From Diplocloster agilis (GTDB lineage Bacteria > Bacillota > Clostridia > Lachnospirales > Lachnospiraceae), in NCBI RefSeq assembly GCF_019042275.1, contig NZ_JAHQCW010000046.1, forward strand, positions 1 to 46,428: 46,428 nucleotides of DNA, given 5' to 3'. Made by a program: the position numbers and the translations under genes. A model generated the notes under the pieces. The model saw only the letters and a program-made list of their open reading frames with translations. It searched no databases and was not told the origin of the DNA. Below, in pieces: positions 26,286 to 35,255 of the stretch; within the stretch, counting starts at the first letter, position 1, and every line of letters begins with the position of its first letter.

Positions 26286-26305
26286 GAAGGGGTGGGAGGA
26301 TAACG

Positions 26306-27490
26306 ATGAACCGTAAAAGAAGGATGTACTGCTATGCGTCGATTCTGCTGTTAATTCTGGGGCTCGGCGCTTTTTGCGGCCTTTTGCTGGGGAGGTGGGC
26401 TGCCAATGTAGCCTCACGGCAGATCTACGGGGTTACCGCAGGCGTTATGGCCGGGCCGGAAGACGCCGGCCTTGCGGCGGCGGAGGCTTTAAAGCGGCCC
26501 GATGAGAAAATGATCACCAGAGGGCAGGCGGAACTGGAACGCTATGGTTATACACCTGAGATTTTCGTCCGCTATTTTACAGGAAAAACTGTGCCTGCAG
26601 GAATGCTGCTGTTTTGCGTTCTGGCTGTGATCTGGCTCATTACCCGGATGCTGCAGACCCGCAGCTTAAAACGGCGGGTCGAGGGACTGACGAAGGTGCT
26701 AAGAACCGTGAACAGAGGCGGACAGGCGCCGCTTGCTTTTGCCATAGAAGACGATTTCTCCAGGCTGGAAGATGAGCTGGGAAAGACGGTCAATGAACTG
26801 AAACGGTCCAGGGAAGAAGCGGTGGAAGTGCAGAAAAGCCTGGCCGAAAACCTGGCAGATATATCCCACCAGCTGAAAACCCCGGTATCCTCCATGACGC
26901 TGATGGCGGAAATGCTTAAGGATGAGGTTCGCGGGGATGGGCAGATCTATATCAGGAAGCTGGAGGAACAGATAGAACGGATGAACCGCCTGGTGACGTC
27001 CCTGCTCACCCTGTCCCGCCTGGACGCCGGCACCCTTCCTCTTAAGAGAGAATGCGTGGATATCACCTCCGCTGTGCAGGCGGCGGCGGACACCCTCAGT
27101 CCGGTTCTTTCAAACCAAAAGCAGATGGTGGCAATTCAGGAAGGGTCGGATGCTTCTGTCATCGGAGATTTTTACTGGACAGTGGAAATATTTATCAATC
27201 TGCTAAAGAACTGCAGCGAGCATACACCTGACGGAGGCCGGATTTCGGTGTACTGGGAGCAGAATCCGATCTACACGCAGGTGTCGGTGGAAGATAACGG
27301 ACCGGGATTTGCAAAAGAGGACCTGACGAATCTGTTCCGCCGATTCTACCAAGGAAATTCCTCGGCGAAAGACGGGACCGGGATCGGCCTTGCGTTGGCC
27401 AGAAAGCTGGCTCAGAGTCAGAATGCCAGTCTGACCGCCGAAAATAATCCAACAGGGGGAGCGCGATTTCTTCTGCGTTTTTATCATTGA
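26306..27490 (+). CDS. Sensor histidine kinase of the ABC-linked two-component system
   Basis: 394 aa, two transmembrane helices (residues 10-33 and 95-115) around a 60-residue outside part, then a cytoplasmic kinase. H188 in DISHQLKTPVSSM is the phosphorylation site; N box LLKNCSEHTPDGG, G1 DNGPGF and G2 GTGIGLALA follow. The extracellular part is larger than in true BceS kinases, so it may detect its signal itself rather than only through the transporter. The start ATG 26306 has GGGAGGATA before it. Confidence 0.93.
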   Translation: MNRKRRMYCYASILLLILGLGAFCGLLLGRWAANVASRQIYGVTAGVMAGPEDAGLAAAEALKRPDEKMITRGQAELERYGYTPEIFVRYFTGKTVPAGMLLFCVLAVIWLITRMLQTRSLKRRVEGLTKVLRTVNRGGQAPLAFAIEDDFSRLEDELGKTVNELKRSREEAVEVQKSLAENLADISHQLKTPVSSMTLMAEMLKDEVRGDGQIYIRKLEEQIERMNRLVTSLLTLSRLDAGTLPLKRECVDITSAVQAAADTLSPVLSNQKQMVAIQEGSDASVIGDFYWTVEIFINLLKNCSEHTPDGGRISVYWEQNPIYTQVSVEDNGPGFAKEDLTNLFRRFYQGNSSAKDGTGIGLALARKLAQSQNASLTAENNPTGGARFLLRFYH

Positions 27491-27556
27491 TCATCTCTTG
27501 TCACTAAATTGTTAGTTTGGAATGTTAGGATGAGGTGAAAGGGAGATGATAATAAA

Positions 27557-28240
27557 ATGGAAATTTTAAAATGTAAGGAACTTACGAAAACATATGGGAC
27601 CGGCGAGAATGCGGTTCACGCGCTGGATCATGTAAACTTCCGGGCCGATTCCGGGGAGTTCATAGCCATTGTCGGCGCTTCCGGAAGCGGAAAAAGCACC
27701 CTGCTCCATCTGATCGGAGGGGTGGATTCCCCGACCTCAGGCCAGGTGATTATAGACGGAACCGATATCGTGGGTATGCCGGAGAGGAAACTGTCTGTAT
27801 TCCGCAGACGCAAGGTGGGACTGATCTATCAGTTCTATAACCTGATCCCCACGATGAATGTGCTGGAAAATATCATGCTGCCTATGCGTCTGGACGGCCG
27901 CCTGCCGGAAAAAGAGGAGCTGGCAGAACTGACGGATACTCTGGGACTGACAGACCGTCTGAGGGCATATCCCGGGGAGCTGTCCGGAGGACAGCAGCAG
28001 CGGGTGGCTATCGCCCGCAGTCTAATCTACCGGCCGGCTATTTTGCTGGCGGATGAACCCACAGGCAATTTGGACCGGAAAAATTCGGAAGAGACCATGG
28101 CCTTGTTCCGACTGTGTAACCAAAAGTACAACCAGACGATTCTTTTGATCACCCATGATGAGAATGCAGCGCTCCAGGCAGGGCGCATCATCACGATTGA
28201 AGATGGAAAGCTGATGAAAGATGAGGTGACGGACCGATGA
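27557..28240 (+). CDS. ABC transporter ATPase (MacB/LolD type)
   Basis: 227 aa. Walker A GASGSGKST (residues 40-48), Q-loop YQFYNLIPTMNV, signature LSGGQQQRVAIARSL and Walker B ILLADEPTGNLD. This is the class of ATPase that pairs with FtsX-type permeases. The stop overlaps the permease start by four bases. Together they make an exporter or mechanotransmission complex, probably for antimicrobial peptides or lipid-II binding agents; the specific substrate is unknown. Confidence 0.94.
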   Translation: MEILKCKELTKTYGTGENAVHALDHVNFRADSGEFIAIVGASGSGKSTLLHLIGGVDSPTSGQVIIDGTDIVGMPERKLSVFRRRKVGLIYQFYNLIPTMNVLENIMLPMRLDGRLPEKEELAELTDTLGLTDRLRAYPGELSGGQQQRVAIARSLIYRPAILLADEPTGNLDRKNSEETMALFRLCNQKYNQTILLITHDENAALQAGRIITIEDGKLMKDEVTDR

Positions 28241-30978
28241 ACACCTCTTTGACCTACGCCTGGTCCCAGTTAAAGGCCAGCAAAAAATCGGCGCTGTTCC
28301 TTTTGCTGTCCATTTTCCTGTCCAGTATGCTGATCGCCGCCGTCTGTACGGAAGCCTTTCTGGGATGGCAGAGGGAGGGGAGCTATCTCCGGCAGAAGGC
28401 CGGTGACTACCATGCTTCCTTAAGAGAAACCATTCCCAGGGACAGCCTGCCTCTGATCGGGGAAAATCCGGAAGTGGAGGCTATGCTTTTGCAGACAGAC
28501 TGGGAGTATCTTAAGTTAAAGGATACCAAACGGGCCTATATAACGATTAGCCGTCTGAACCAGGAGTGGTGGGATTCCATGCCCAATAAAAGCCTTCTAA
28601 AAGAAGGCCGTATTCCGCAAAAAAACGGTGAAATTATGATAAACACCCAGTTTTTCACAGAAAATACCCAATATCAGGTGGGAGATACGCTGACGCTCCC
28701 GGCCGGCATGCGCGTGCTGGATGGAAAAACGCTGGAGTACGGAACCATGGGGCTGCCTGGAGAAACCTTTGCCCCATCGGGGGAAATGAAGGTAACGATT
28801 ACCGGAATCATGGATATGGAGGGCGTAAGTGATTATCCCTGCTATACCGCTTACGGCTATATAGACCGGAGCGAACCGTTTCCTGACACGAATTATAAGG
28901 TGAGACTCCGGCTGTCCCATCCGCGTATGGCATATGAAATTATGCCGCAGATCGCAGAAAATCTGAACCTGCATCCGGATGCGGATGGAGCCTGGCCGGT
29001 ATCTTATCACGAAAATCTGCTGGAGCTATATGGAATCAAAGATCCCGCCCAACCGGAATCATCGGAACCCAGTCCTTATCTGGTCTTCGGTATCCTGGGC
29101 ACGCTGGGGGTTATACTTCTTTTCGTCATCATTATCTACAACGCTTTTTCGGTCACAGCCCGGAGTCAGCTCCGGCAGCTGGGAATCTTAAAAAGTATCG
29201 GGGCCTCCCCGGGCCAGATCCGGGCCAGTGTATTATGGCAGGGCCTGCTATGTGCGCTTCTGACGGTGCCGGCCGGAATCCTGTGCGGATTTTTTCTCAT
29301 CAAAGGGCTGATCTGGAGTGTGGCTGGTTCCAGAACCAGCACAGACTTGTATTCCGGATCAGATCTGACGGCGATCCCGGCTTCAGTTCCCTGGCAGCTT
29401 CTGCTTCTGTGCGCCGCGGCTGCGGTTCTGACTGTGCTCTTATCCGCCTGGGGACCAGCCAGAAGGCTGGCAAAACTGACGCCTATTGAGGCAGTGAAGG
29501 AAACCTCTCCTGCACATAGAAAGGAAGGGATCAAAAAGATAAAATCCGGTAAAATCCGTTCCCGGAAGTCCGGGGCAAAAAAACCGGCGTTCAGGAAACC
29601 TAGGCTGGCCGCGCGGCTTTTCGGCTACACGGGTGAGCTGGCGGAAAATACGTTAAATACCGGGAAAAAGGCATACCGCGCCACATCCCTTTGCATAGGC
29701 CTGTGTATTACGCTGATGATCGGGGCGGTCGGCATGCTGAGCGCAGCGTCCCTGAGCAACAGGATAGAGTTATCCTACTTCTGGCAGAATCAAAAGATTA
29801 TGTTAAGCACGGTTCAGGACCCGCCGCAGGAAATGTTAGAAGAGCTGAAAAATCTTCCGGGTCTGAAAAGCCAGACCGTTTACCGGCGTGTTCTGAGCGG
29901 AATATCCTTAACAAAGGAGCAGCTGCACCCCGATTTTATCAGTGCTGGAGGATTCGCGCAGGAAAGCCAGGGCCTTGGGGACTATTACGATGAGCAAACC
30001 CCTTTTCTGCCGGTTATGCTTGTCGGCCTTTCCCCGGAAGATTTTGCGGCCTACTGCGAGGCAAACCAGATCCCCCCGGATGTCATCCAAAATATCCGGG
30101 ATGAGCAGAATCCTTCCGTCATCCTGGTCAACCGTCCGGACGGCAGCCGGCGTGCCACCTGGGATAAATACCAGATCGCGGACACCCCCTATCTGTCCTT
30201 GCTTCCCGGAGACCGGATCGACATCACTGAAAAAACATCTGCGGACCAAGAAGGCGCCGACGGGAAAAATACGGTCACAATCGCGGCGGTTACCGATACC
30301 TATGCCGGGATTGACGATGACGCCTATCCGTTCAATCTGGAGATCCTGACTACGATGGATCACTACCGTCATATGATGAACAGCTACACCATGCAGGGGA
30401 CAGTTGATCAGTATACCTGCTACATTGGCCAGTCCTTCGATGAAACCGCCGGCCTTCAGGAAACAAAAGAGCAGGCGGAGAAAATCGTAAGCCGATGGTA
30501 CGGCGAACAGGACTATCTGGTGCGCACCGTCCAGGATGAGCATACAGAATTTGATGAAGCAATCAACGCCACCAAAACGCTGGCTGTTATTTTCAGTCTC
30601 TTCATGGGAGTGATCGGCGTCTCCGGCGCCTTCTCCGCTGTCTCCGGAAGTATAGCAGCCCGAAGAAAGCAATTCGTAATCCTGAGATCTGCGGGCCTCT
30701 CCCCGGAAGAACTTATGCGCATGTTCCGGATCGAAAGCCTGCTGCTGATCCTGACGCCTGCGTTGATCTCGGCGGTACTTGGCCTGTTTACGATCCTGCT
30801 GTCCGCGAAACTTTTTTATTATCCGACTGTTACAGGTCTCCTGGCCTCTATGCCCTGGCCTCTTATGCTTGCATTGATTTTCCTTATCCTGGGCAGCGTT
30901 TTTGTCACCTACACCCTGTGCGGACGCATAGTAAGCAGAGAACCTATTGTGGAGACCCTGCGAAAGGAGCTTGGATAA
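28237..30978 (+). CDS. Large FtsX-family ABC permease
   Basis: 913 aa. One helix near the start (residues 19-40), a first extracellular domain to about 270, three helices forming FtsX domain 1 (about 280-305, 330-355, 385-405; FSVTARSQLRQLGILKSIGASPGQI precedes the second), one helix at about 480-505, a second outside domain (about 510-780) and FtsX domain 2 in the last 130 residues (ARRKQFVILRSAGLSPEELMRMF). This duplicated layout is that of ABC3 permeases of the peptide-resistance type. It shares an operon with the ATPase and follows the two-component genes. No lipobox or signal cleavage site. Confidence 0.9.
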   Translation: MNTSLTYAWSQLKASKKSALFLLLSIFLSSMLIAAVCTEAFLGWQREGSYLRQKAGDYHASLRETIPRDSLPLIGENPEVEAMLLQTDWEYLKLKDTKRAYITISRLNQEWWDSMPNKSLLKEGRIPQKNGEIMINTQFFTENTQYQVGDTLTLPAGMRVLDGKTLEYGTMGLPGETFAPSGEMKVTITGIMDMEGVSDYPCYTAYGYIDRSEPFPDTNYKVRLRLSHPRMAYEIMPQIAENLNLHPDADGAWPVSYHENLLELYGIKDPAQPESSEPSPYLVFGILGTLGVILLFVIIIYNAFSVTARSQLRQLGILKSIGASPGQIRASVLWQGLLCALLTVPAGILCGFFLIKGLIWSVAGSRTSTDLYSGSDLTAIPASVPWQLLLLCAAAAVLTVLLSAWGPARRLAKLTPIEAVKETSPAHRKEGIKKIKSGKIRSRKSGAKKPAFRKPRLAARLFGYTGELAENTLNTGKKAYRATSLCIGLCITLMIGAVGMLSAASLSNRIELSYFWQNQKIMLSTVQDPPQEMLEELKNLPGLKSQTVYRRVLSGISLTKEQLHPDFISAGGFAQESQGLGDYYDEQTPFLPVMLVGLSPEDFAAYCEANQIPPDVIQNIRDEQNPSVILVNRPDGSRRATWDKYQIADTPYLSLLPGDRIDITEKTSADQEGADGKNTVTIAAVTDTYAGIDDDAYPFNLEILTTMDHYRHMMNSYTMQGTVDQYTCYIGQSFDETAGLQETKEQAEKIVSRWYGEQDYLVRTVQDEHTEFDEAINATKTLAVIFSLFMGVIGVSGAFSAVSGSIAARRKQFVILRSAGLSPEELMRMFRIESLLLILTPALISAVLGLFTILLSAKLFYYPTVTGLLASMPWPLMLALIFLILGSVFVTYTLCGRIVSREPIVETLRKELG

Positions 30979-31063
30979 AAAAGGAAGCGTATGTATTTCA
31001 AAACCCGGGAAAGCTCCGGAAGATTCTGTAGGTTCTGTAGGGGAAGCCACGGAAGATTCCATA

Positions 31064-31092
31064 TTTACAACCCCTCCATTTCGTGTTAAAAT
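31064..31092 (+). promoter_or_regulatory. Promoter of rnpB
   Basis: TTTACA at 31064-31069, seventeen bases, TAAAAT at 31087-31092 with TG one base upstream (extended -10). It begins the RNA about 28-35 bases upstream of the conserved helix P1. Confidence 0.7.
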
Positions 31093-31126
31093 AGCGGCTG
31101 TAGGCGTAATCACGCCGACATCAGCG

Positions 31127-31475
31127 GGATAAGTAAGACAGATGATCGCGGCTGGCAGGCCGAAAGGCGCCAGACGAGGAAAGTCCGGGCTTCGCAGGGC
31201 AGGATGCCGGATAACGTCCGGTGGAGGCGACTCCAAGGCCAGTGCAACAGAAATGTACCGCCAGCGTTAGCTGGTAAGGTTGGAAGGGTGGTGTAAGAGA
31301 CCACCGCCCTGCCGGTAACGGCAGGGGCACATGTAAACCCCATCCGAAGCAAGACCGAATTAAAACGATAGGCTTGCCCGGCCTGTTTTAGGTAGGTCGC
31401 TGGAGCCTGTTGGCGACGACAGGCCTAGATAGATGATGATCCACGACATAACCCGGCTTATCGTTTTGCTTATCC
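31127..31475 (+). ncRNA. rnpB: RNase P RNA, class A
   Basis: Catalytic RNA that matures the 5-prime ends of tRNAs. GGATAAG at 31127-31133 pairs with CTTATCC at the 3-prime end (helix P1). Universally conserved blocks are seen: GAGGAAAGTCCGGGCT, ACAGAAATGTACCGCC, GGTAAGGTTGGAAGGGTG, GCAAGACCGAATT, the loop AGGTAGGTCGCTGGAGCC, and TAGATAGATGATGATCCACG followed by ACATAACCCGGCTTATCG. Its length of about 349 nt and architecture fit bacterial type A, where P15 contains GGT facing tRNA CCA. Single transcript. Confidence 0.96.
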
Positions 31476-31502
31476 TTTAACTTGTAAACAGGAATCGGAC
31501 GA

Positions 31503-32771
31503 ATGGAGAAAAATATGGGAAAGTTTTGGAAAAAGGGAGTTTCGGCTCTGGTGGTTATTCTGGTATTGACGGAACTGCTGCTTTTTTCTTACCATATACA
31601 GGAAACAGAAGAAGAAAGCCAGCCGGAGAACGAGGGAAAAGAGGCTGCGCAGCTGACCCTCTGGTATTCGGATGAAAATATGGGGTATTATTTTACCGAG
31701 GCTGCGAAAGCGTATGAGCAGGACACCGGTATTAAAGTGACGGCCCGGCAGGTTTCCGGCGTGGATTATATCGAACAGATTAATAAGGCCAGTATTTCAG
31801 AGACGGGCGGGCCGGACCTTTATATGTCCGGAAGCGACATCCTGGAAAAGGCTCATTTGGCCGGTCTGGCTTCGGAAAACCAGTTTGCCTCCCAATTATA
31901 TAACAGTGAGCATTATCCGCAGATCGCTCTGGACGCGGTGACGTATAAAGGCGTACAGGTGGCGTATCCGCTGTCTTTTGAAACCAGCTGCCGGCTCTAT
32001 AATAAGGCTTATGCGGCAGAGGCTCCTGCCACCATCGATGATATTCTGACTTTTTCGGATACCTTTGAAGGCGGGGAAGGGATAGAAAATATCTTCGTAT
32101 GGAATGTATCGGATATTTTTTCGGATTACTTTTTCGCCGGAAATTACATTAATCTGGGCGGTCCCTGCGGAGATGACAAGGTGCAGATCGATATCAATAA
32201 CGAACAGGTACAGCAGGCGATGGCCTACTATCAGTCTCTGAAAGAATTCTTCGCGCTGGATCCGGAGACGATCTCCGACGAGGACGTGATACAAGATTTT
32301 ATGGACGGCAAGACGATCTACGCGATCGTTCGGGCCGACGATCTGAATAAGATGGAGGCCGCGGCTTCCGTGGGACTGACCACGGTGGATTATGGCGTCG
32401 CAAGGGTGCCGGATCTGACCGAAAGCCTGCAGACGAAGCCTTTGGCGGTGACCAGCGTGGTGGTGGTCAATGGGTATACCCCGTACCCGAAGGAAGCGGC
32501 AGATTTTGCGAAGTACCTGACCTATGATTATGCCGTTAACCTGTATTCTATGGTGAACCGCATGTCCGCCAGAAGTGATCTGAATCTGGACAAGCCGCAT
32601 GTGGACACCCTCAAGGAGATTTATCAGACTGCGGCCGGCGTGCCTAAAATTATGGAGTTGAGCAATTACTGGATCCAGATGGAAGTAACCTTTGCCAACA
32701 TCTGGCAGGGTGCGGATGTGCCGGGCGAATTACAAAAGGTTTCTGACCTGATCACGAAGCAATTAAAATAA
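31503..32771 (+). CDS. Membrane-anchored extracellular solute-binding protein
   Basis: 422 aa. A hydrophobic segment at residues 12-30 is followed by no lipobox cysteine, so it stays a signal anchor or a cleaved signal. From residue 50 on, LTLWYSDENMGYYFTEAAKAYEQDTGIKV opens the SBP_bac_1/8 fold of sugar-binding proteins, and GGPDLYMSG plus AYPLSFETSCRLYNKA match MalE-type proteins. No permease or ATPase is next to it, so it is an orphan that might serve a distant transporter or act as a sensor. An alternative start, ATG 31515, has GGAG six bases earlier. It follows rnpB by 28 bases. Confidence 0.85.
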   Translation: MEKNMGKFWKKGVSALVVILVLTELLLFSYHIQETEEESQPENEGKEAAQLTLWYSDENMGYYFTEAAKAYEQDTGIKVTARQVSGVDYIEQINKASISETGGPDLYMSGSDILEKAHLAGLASENQFASQLYNSEHYPQIALDAVTYKGVQVAYPLSFETSCRLYNKAYAAEAPATIDDILTFSDTFEGGEGIENIFVWNVSDIFSDYFFAGNYINLGGPCGDDKVQIDINNEQVQQAMAYYQSLKEFFALDPETISDEDVIQDFMDGKTIYAIVRADDLNKMEAAASVGLTTVDYGVARVPDLTESLQTKPLAVTSVVVVNGYTPYPKEAADFAKYLTYDYAVNLYSMVNRMSARSDLNLDKPHVDTLKEIYQTAAGVPKIMELSNYWIQMEVTFANIWQGADVPGELQKVSDLITKQLK

Positions 32772-32862
32772 AATTTGAATGAATTCCAGTCATAAGGGCA
32801 GACTAGACTTAGAAACCGGATTTTCCGGTGGGAAGTTTAGGAAAATAGTATCGGAGGCCGTT

Positions 32863-33294
32863 ATGATTGGAATTTTTATTGCACTGATTTCGGGTGCCCT
32901 TATGAGCATCCAGGGAGTATTTAACACGGAAGTGACTAAGAATACGAGTATCTGGGTATCCAGCAGCTGGGTACAATTTTCCGCATTGCTGGTATGTCTG
33001 GCGGCATGGCTGTTTACCGGCCGTGAAAGCTTTTCCGGGCTTTGGAAAATGGATAATAAATACGTGCTTCTGGGCGGCGTTTTAGGAGCCTTCATCACCT
33101 ACACGGTGATCCGCAGCATGGCGTCTCTGGGACCGGCGCGGTCTGTCATGCTGATCGTAATCGCACAGCTGGCCGTAGCTTATCTGATCGAGCTGTTCGG
33201 GATGTTCGGCGTGGAGAAGCAGCCGCTGGAATGGAGAAAAGTTGCGGGAATGGTTGTAGCGATCGTAGGTATCGTCATCTTCAAATGGAAGTGA
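32863..33294 (+). CDS. YdcZ-type (DUF606) membrane protein
   Basis: 143 aa from ATG 32863, five bases after GGAGG (32853-32857); the longer frame from 32779 would give a soluble, unrelated lead. About five hydrophobic helices, beginning GIFIALISGALMSIQGVFNTE, with the glycine-proline ASLGPARSVMLIVIAQL typical of the DMT superfamily's small YdcZ members. The substrate of this family is not known. Confidence 0.8.
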   Translation: MIGIFIALISGALMSIQGVFNTEVTKNTSIWVSSSWVQFSALLVCLAAWLFTGRESFSGLWKMDNKYVLLGGVLGAFITYTVIRSMASLGPARSVMLIVIAQLAVAYLIELFGMFGVEKQPLEWRKVAGMVVAIVGIVIFKWK

Positions 33295-33308
33295 ACGAGA
33301 AATGGGTC

Positions 33309-33337
33309 TTGTAATTAGGGATAATATCCGATAAAAT
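33309..33337 (+). promoter_or_regulatory. Promoter of the comEA-like gene
   Basis: TTGTAA at 33309-33314, seventeen bases, TAAAAT at 33332-33337. It lies about 50 bases before the start codon used here. Confidence 0.6.
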
Positions 33338-33385
33338 ATAAGAGTCCTGTGGTAAGGGTATCCTATGGTCGAAGAGGCGATAGGA

Positions 33386-34051
33386 ATGAAAGATAGAAAG
33401 AAAATAGGTAAAGCTGCGTTGCTGGCGGCCTTTTGTCTCCTGTGCGGGATTCTGTACAGCTGCCGGCCAAAAGAGGAGGCAGTCTTTGAATCTGCCGCGG
33501 GAGCGCTTAAGGAGGATGCGGCGGTTCAGCCACTGGAACCCTCCCCGGAAGAGTTTCCGGCAACCGCAGATCCGTTACAGGCAAAAGCAGATCAGGAACC
33601 GGTACCAATGTTCGTCTACGTCTGCGGCGCGGTTGCAAGGCCGGGGGTCTATGAGGTAGATGCGGATACCAGGATATTCGAGGCGATTGAAGCGGCCGGT
33701 GGCGTTACGGAGGATGCGGCAGAGGAATATCTGAATCTGGCCCAGCCGGTAACGGACGGCCAGAAGATTCTGGTTCCCACCCAGGAGGAAACCAGGGAAC
33801 TGGAGCAGTCAGGCGCACTGGAAAATCCCCCGGACTCCGTGGAAGAAGCACGAGACGGCCTGGTAAATATAAATACGGCCGGAGAAGACCTCCTAATGAC
33901 TCTGCCCGGGATCGGTGCATCCAAGGCGCAGAGTATTATTACATATCGGGAAGTTCACGGAGACTTCAAGACGATAGACGAGATAAAAAAGATTGAGGGA
34001 ATCAAAGAAGGCGTGTTCCATAAAATCAAGGATCTGATCCGTGTAAAGTAA
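33386..34051 (+). CDS. comEA: ComEA-like DNA-uptake lipoprotein
   Basis: 221 aa from ATG 33386 (GAGG eight bases earlier; an in-frame ATG at 33365 is a weaker choice). The signal peptide ends in LLCGILYSC, a lipobox. An acidic spacer follows, then a SLBB domain (VPMFVYVCGAVARPGVYEV) and finally two helix-hairpin-helix motifs (GLVNINTAGEDLLMTLPGIGASKAQSII). Both domains are those of ComEA, the outside DNA receptor of competence. ComEA is usually anchored by a membrane helix; here lipidation seems to anchor it. The comEC channel is not in this window. Confidence 0.9.
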   Translation: MKDRKKIGKAALLAAFCLLCGILYSCRPKEEAVFESAAGALKEDAAVQPLEPSPEEFPATADPLQAKADQEPVPMFVYVCGAVARPGVYEVDADTRIFEAIEAAGGVTEDAAEEYLNLAQPVTDGQKILVPTQEETRELEQSGALENPPDSVEEARDGLVNINTAGEDLLMTLPGIGASKAQSIITYREVHGDFKTIDEIKKIEGIKEGVFHKIKDLIRVK

Positions 34052-34123
34052 GAACGCATTGTGAAACAATTGTTGATGTATACCTGGAAGCAAAACGCAG
34101 AGCAGGCGACACTGGAGGTAAAT

Positions 34124-34813
34124 ATGGCAAAGAAAGCATTGGTTGTGGATGATGAGAAATTAATCGTGAAAGGGATCCGTTTTAGCCTGGAGCAGGATGA
34201 TATGCAGGTGGACTGTGCCTATGACGGGGAAGAAGCGCTCAAATTAGCCCGTGAGACAGAGTACGATATCGTATTATTGGATATTATGATTCCGAAAATC
34301 GACGGACTGCAGGTCTGCCAGCAGATCCGGGAATTTTCCAATATGCCCATTATCATGCTGACGGCAAAAGGGGAGGATATGGACAAGATCATGGGCCTGG
34401 AATACGGTGCGGATGATTACATAACCAAGCCCTTTAACATTCTGGAAGTCAAAGCCCGTATCAAAGCGATCATGCGCCGTATGAACCAGAATACCGGCGC
34501 CGCCGCTCAGAAAAAAGTGGTGGAGATCAACGATCTGAAGCTGGACTGCGAGAGCAGGCGGGTCTATATAGCGGACAAGGAGATCAATCTGACCGCTAAG
34601 GAATTTGATGTTCTGGAACTGCTGGTCTTTAACCCGAATAAGGTATACAGCCGGGAAAATCTGCTGAACATCGTATGGGGTTATGAGTACCCCGGAGATG
34701 TCCGGACGGTGGATGTGCATATCCGGAGATTGCGGGAGAAGATTGAGTCTAACCCAAGTGAGCCTAAGTATGTCCATACCAAGTGGGGCGTGGGGTATTA
34801 TTTTCAGGCTTAA
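34124..34813 (+). CDS. Orphan OmpR-family response regulator
   Basis: 229 aa from ATG 34124, five bases after GGAGG; the longer frame from 34061 adds an unlikely lead. Receiver with D9/D10, D53 (IVLLDIMIPKIDG), T in MLTAKGED and K in YITKPF; winged-helix domain ending in YVHTKWGVGYYF. The carboxyl half resembles WalR/PhoB-type regulators that normally precede their kinase by a few bases. No kinase follows: the gene is closed off by a giant hairpin. Confidence 0.92.
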   Translation: MAKKALVVDDEKLIVKGIRFSLEQDDMQVDCAYDGEEALKLARETEYDIVLLDIMIPKIDGLQVCQQIREFSNMPIIMLTAKGEDMDKIMGLEYGADDYITKPFNILEVKARIKAIMRRMNQNTGAAAQKKVVEINDLKLDCESRRVYIADKEINLTAKEFDVLELLVFNPNKVYSRENLLNIVWGYEYPGDVRTVDVHIRRLREKIESNPSEPKYVHTKWGVGYYFQA

Positions 34814-34825
34814 ATAGGGGGCGGC

Positions 34826-35164
34826 GCAGAGCAACCGGGTGATCCGGGGGCATGAGGGCAGCGGGGGATTCACGCACGTCCCCGACGGGACTACCGGCGC
34901 ATACACAGGAGGAAATTGCGGTAAAATTACATAAGCTGGACTAACTACGGGTTTCAAAAAGCCCTTATTACATTTTCCGTCACAAACTCGCCAAAGAACG
35001 GCTCGGACAGTGTGACGGAAAACGGGGCTTTTTGAAACCCTTCGTAAGTCCAGCTAATGTAATTTTCCCAGCAATTTCCTCCTGTGTATGCGCCGGTAGT
35101 CCCGTCGGGGACGTGCGTGAATCCCCCGTTGCCCTCATGCCCCCGGATCACCCGGTTGCTCTGC
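34826..35164. repeat. Giant palindrome A with conserved 26-nt tip
   Basis: Arms 34826-34984 and 35011-35164 pair almost perfectly, from GCAGAGCAACCGGG at one end to CCCGGTTGCTCTGC at the other, including GGGTTTCAAAAAGCCC against GGGCTTTTTGAAACCC. The unpaired tip 34985-35010 begins AACTCGCCA, has ACGGCTC in the middle and ends GACAG. The tip is nearly the same in palindromes B and C, while this copy's arms are different. It lies between convergent genes. Confidence 0.95.
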
Positions 35165-35255
35165 TGCACTGGTGTGAGTTGAGGCGGGATGGATTTTGTG
35201 CGGGATATCTGGAAGAGTTAGGAGGGATACTGGGGGGTTTTTATAGAACCGGATT

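Noticed and set aside
29908-31236. 442-aa minus-strand open frame
   Set aside because: It runs across the large permease and into rnpB, is low in family motifs, and is an antisense shadow of the permease.
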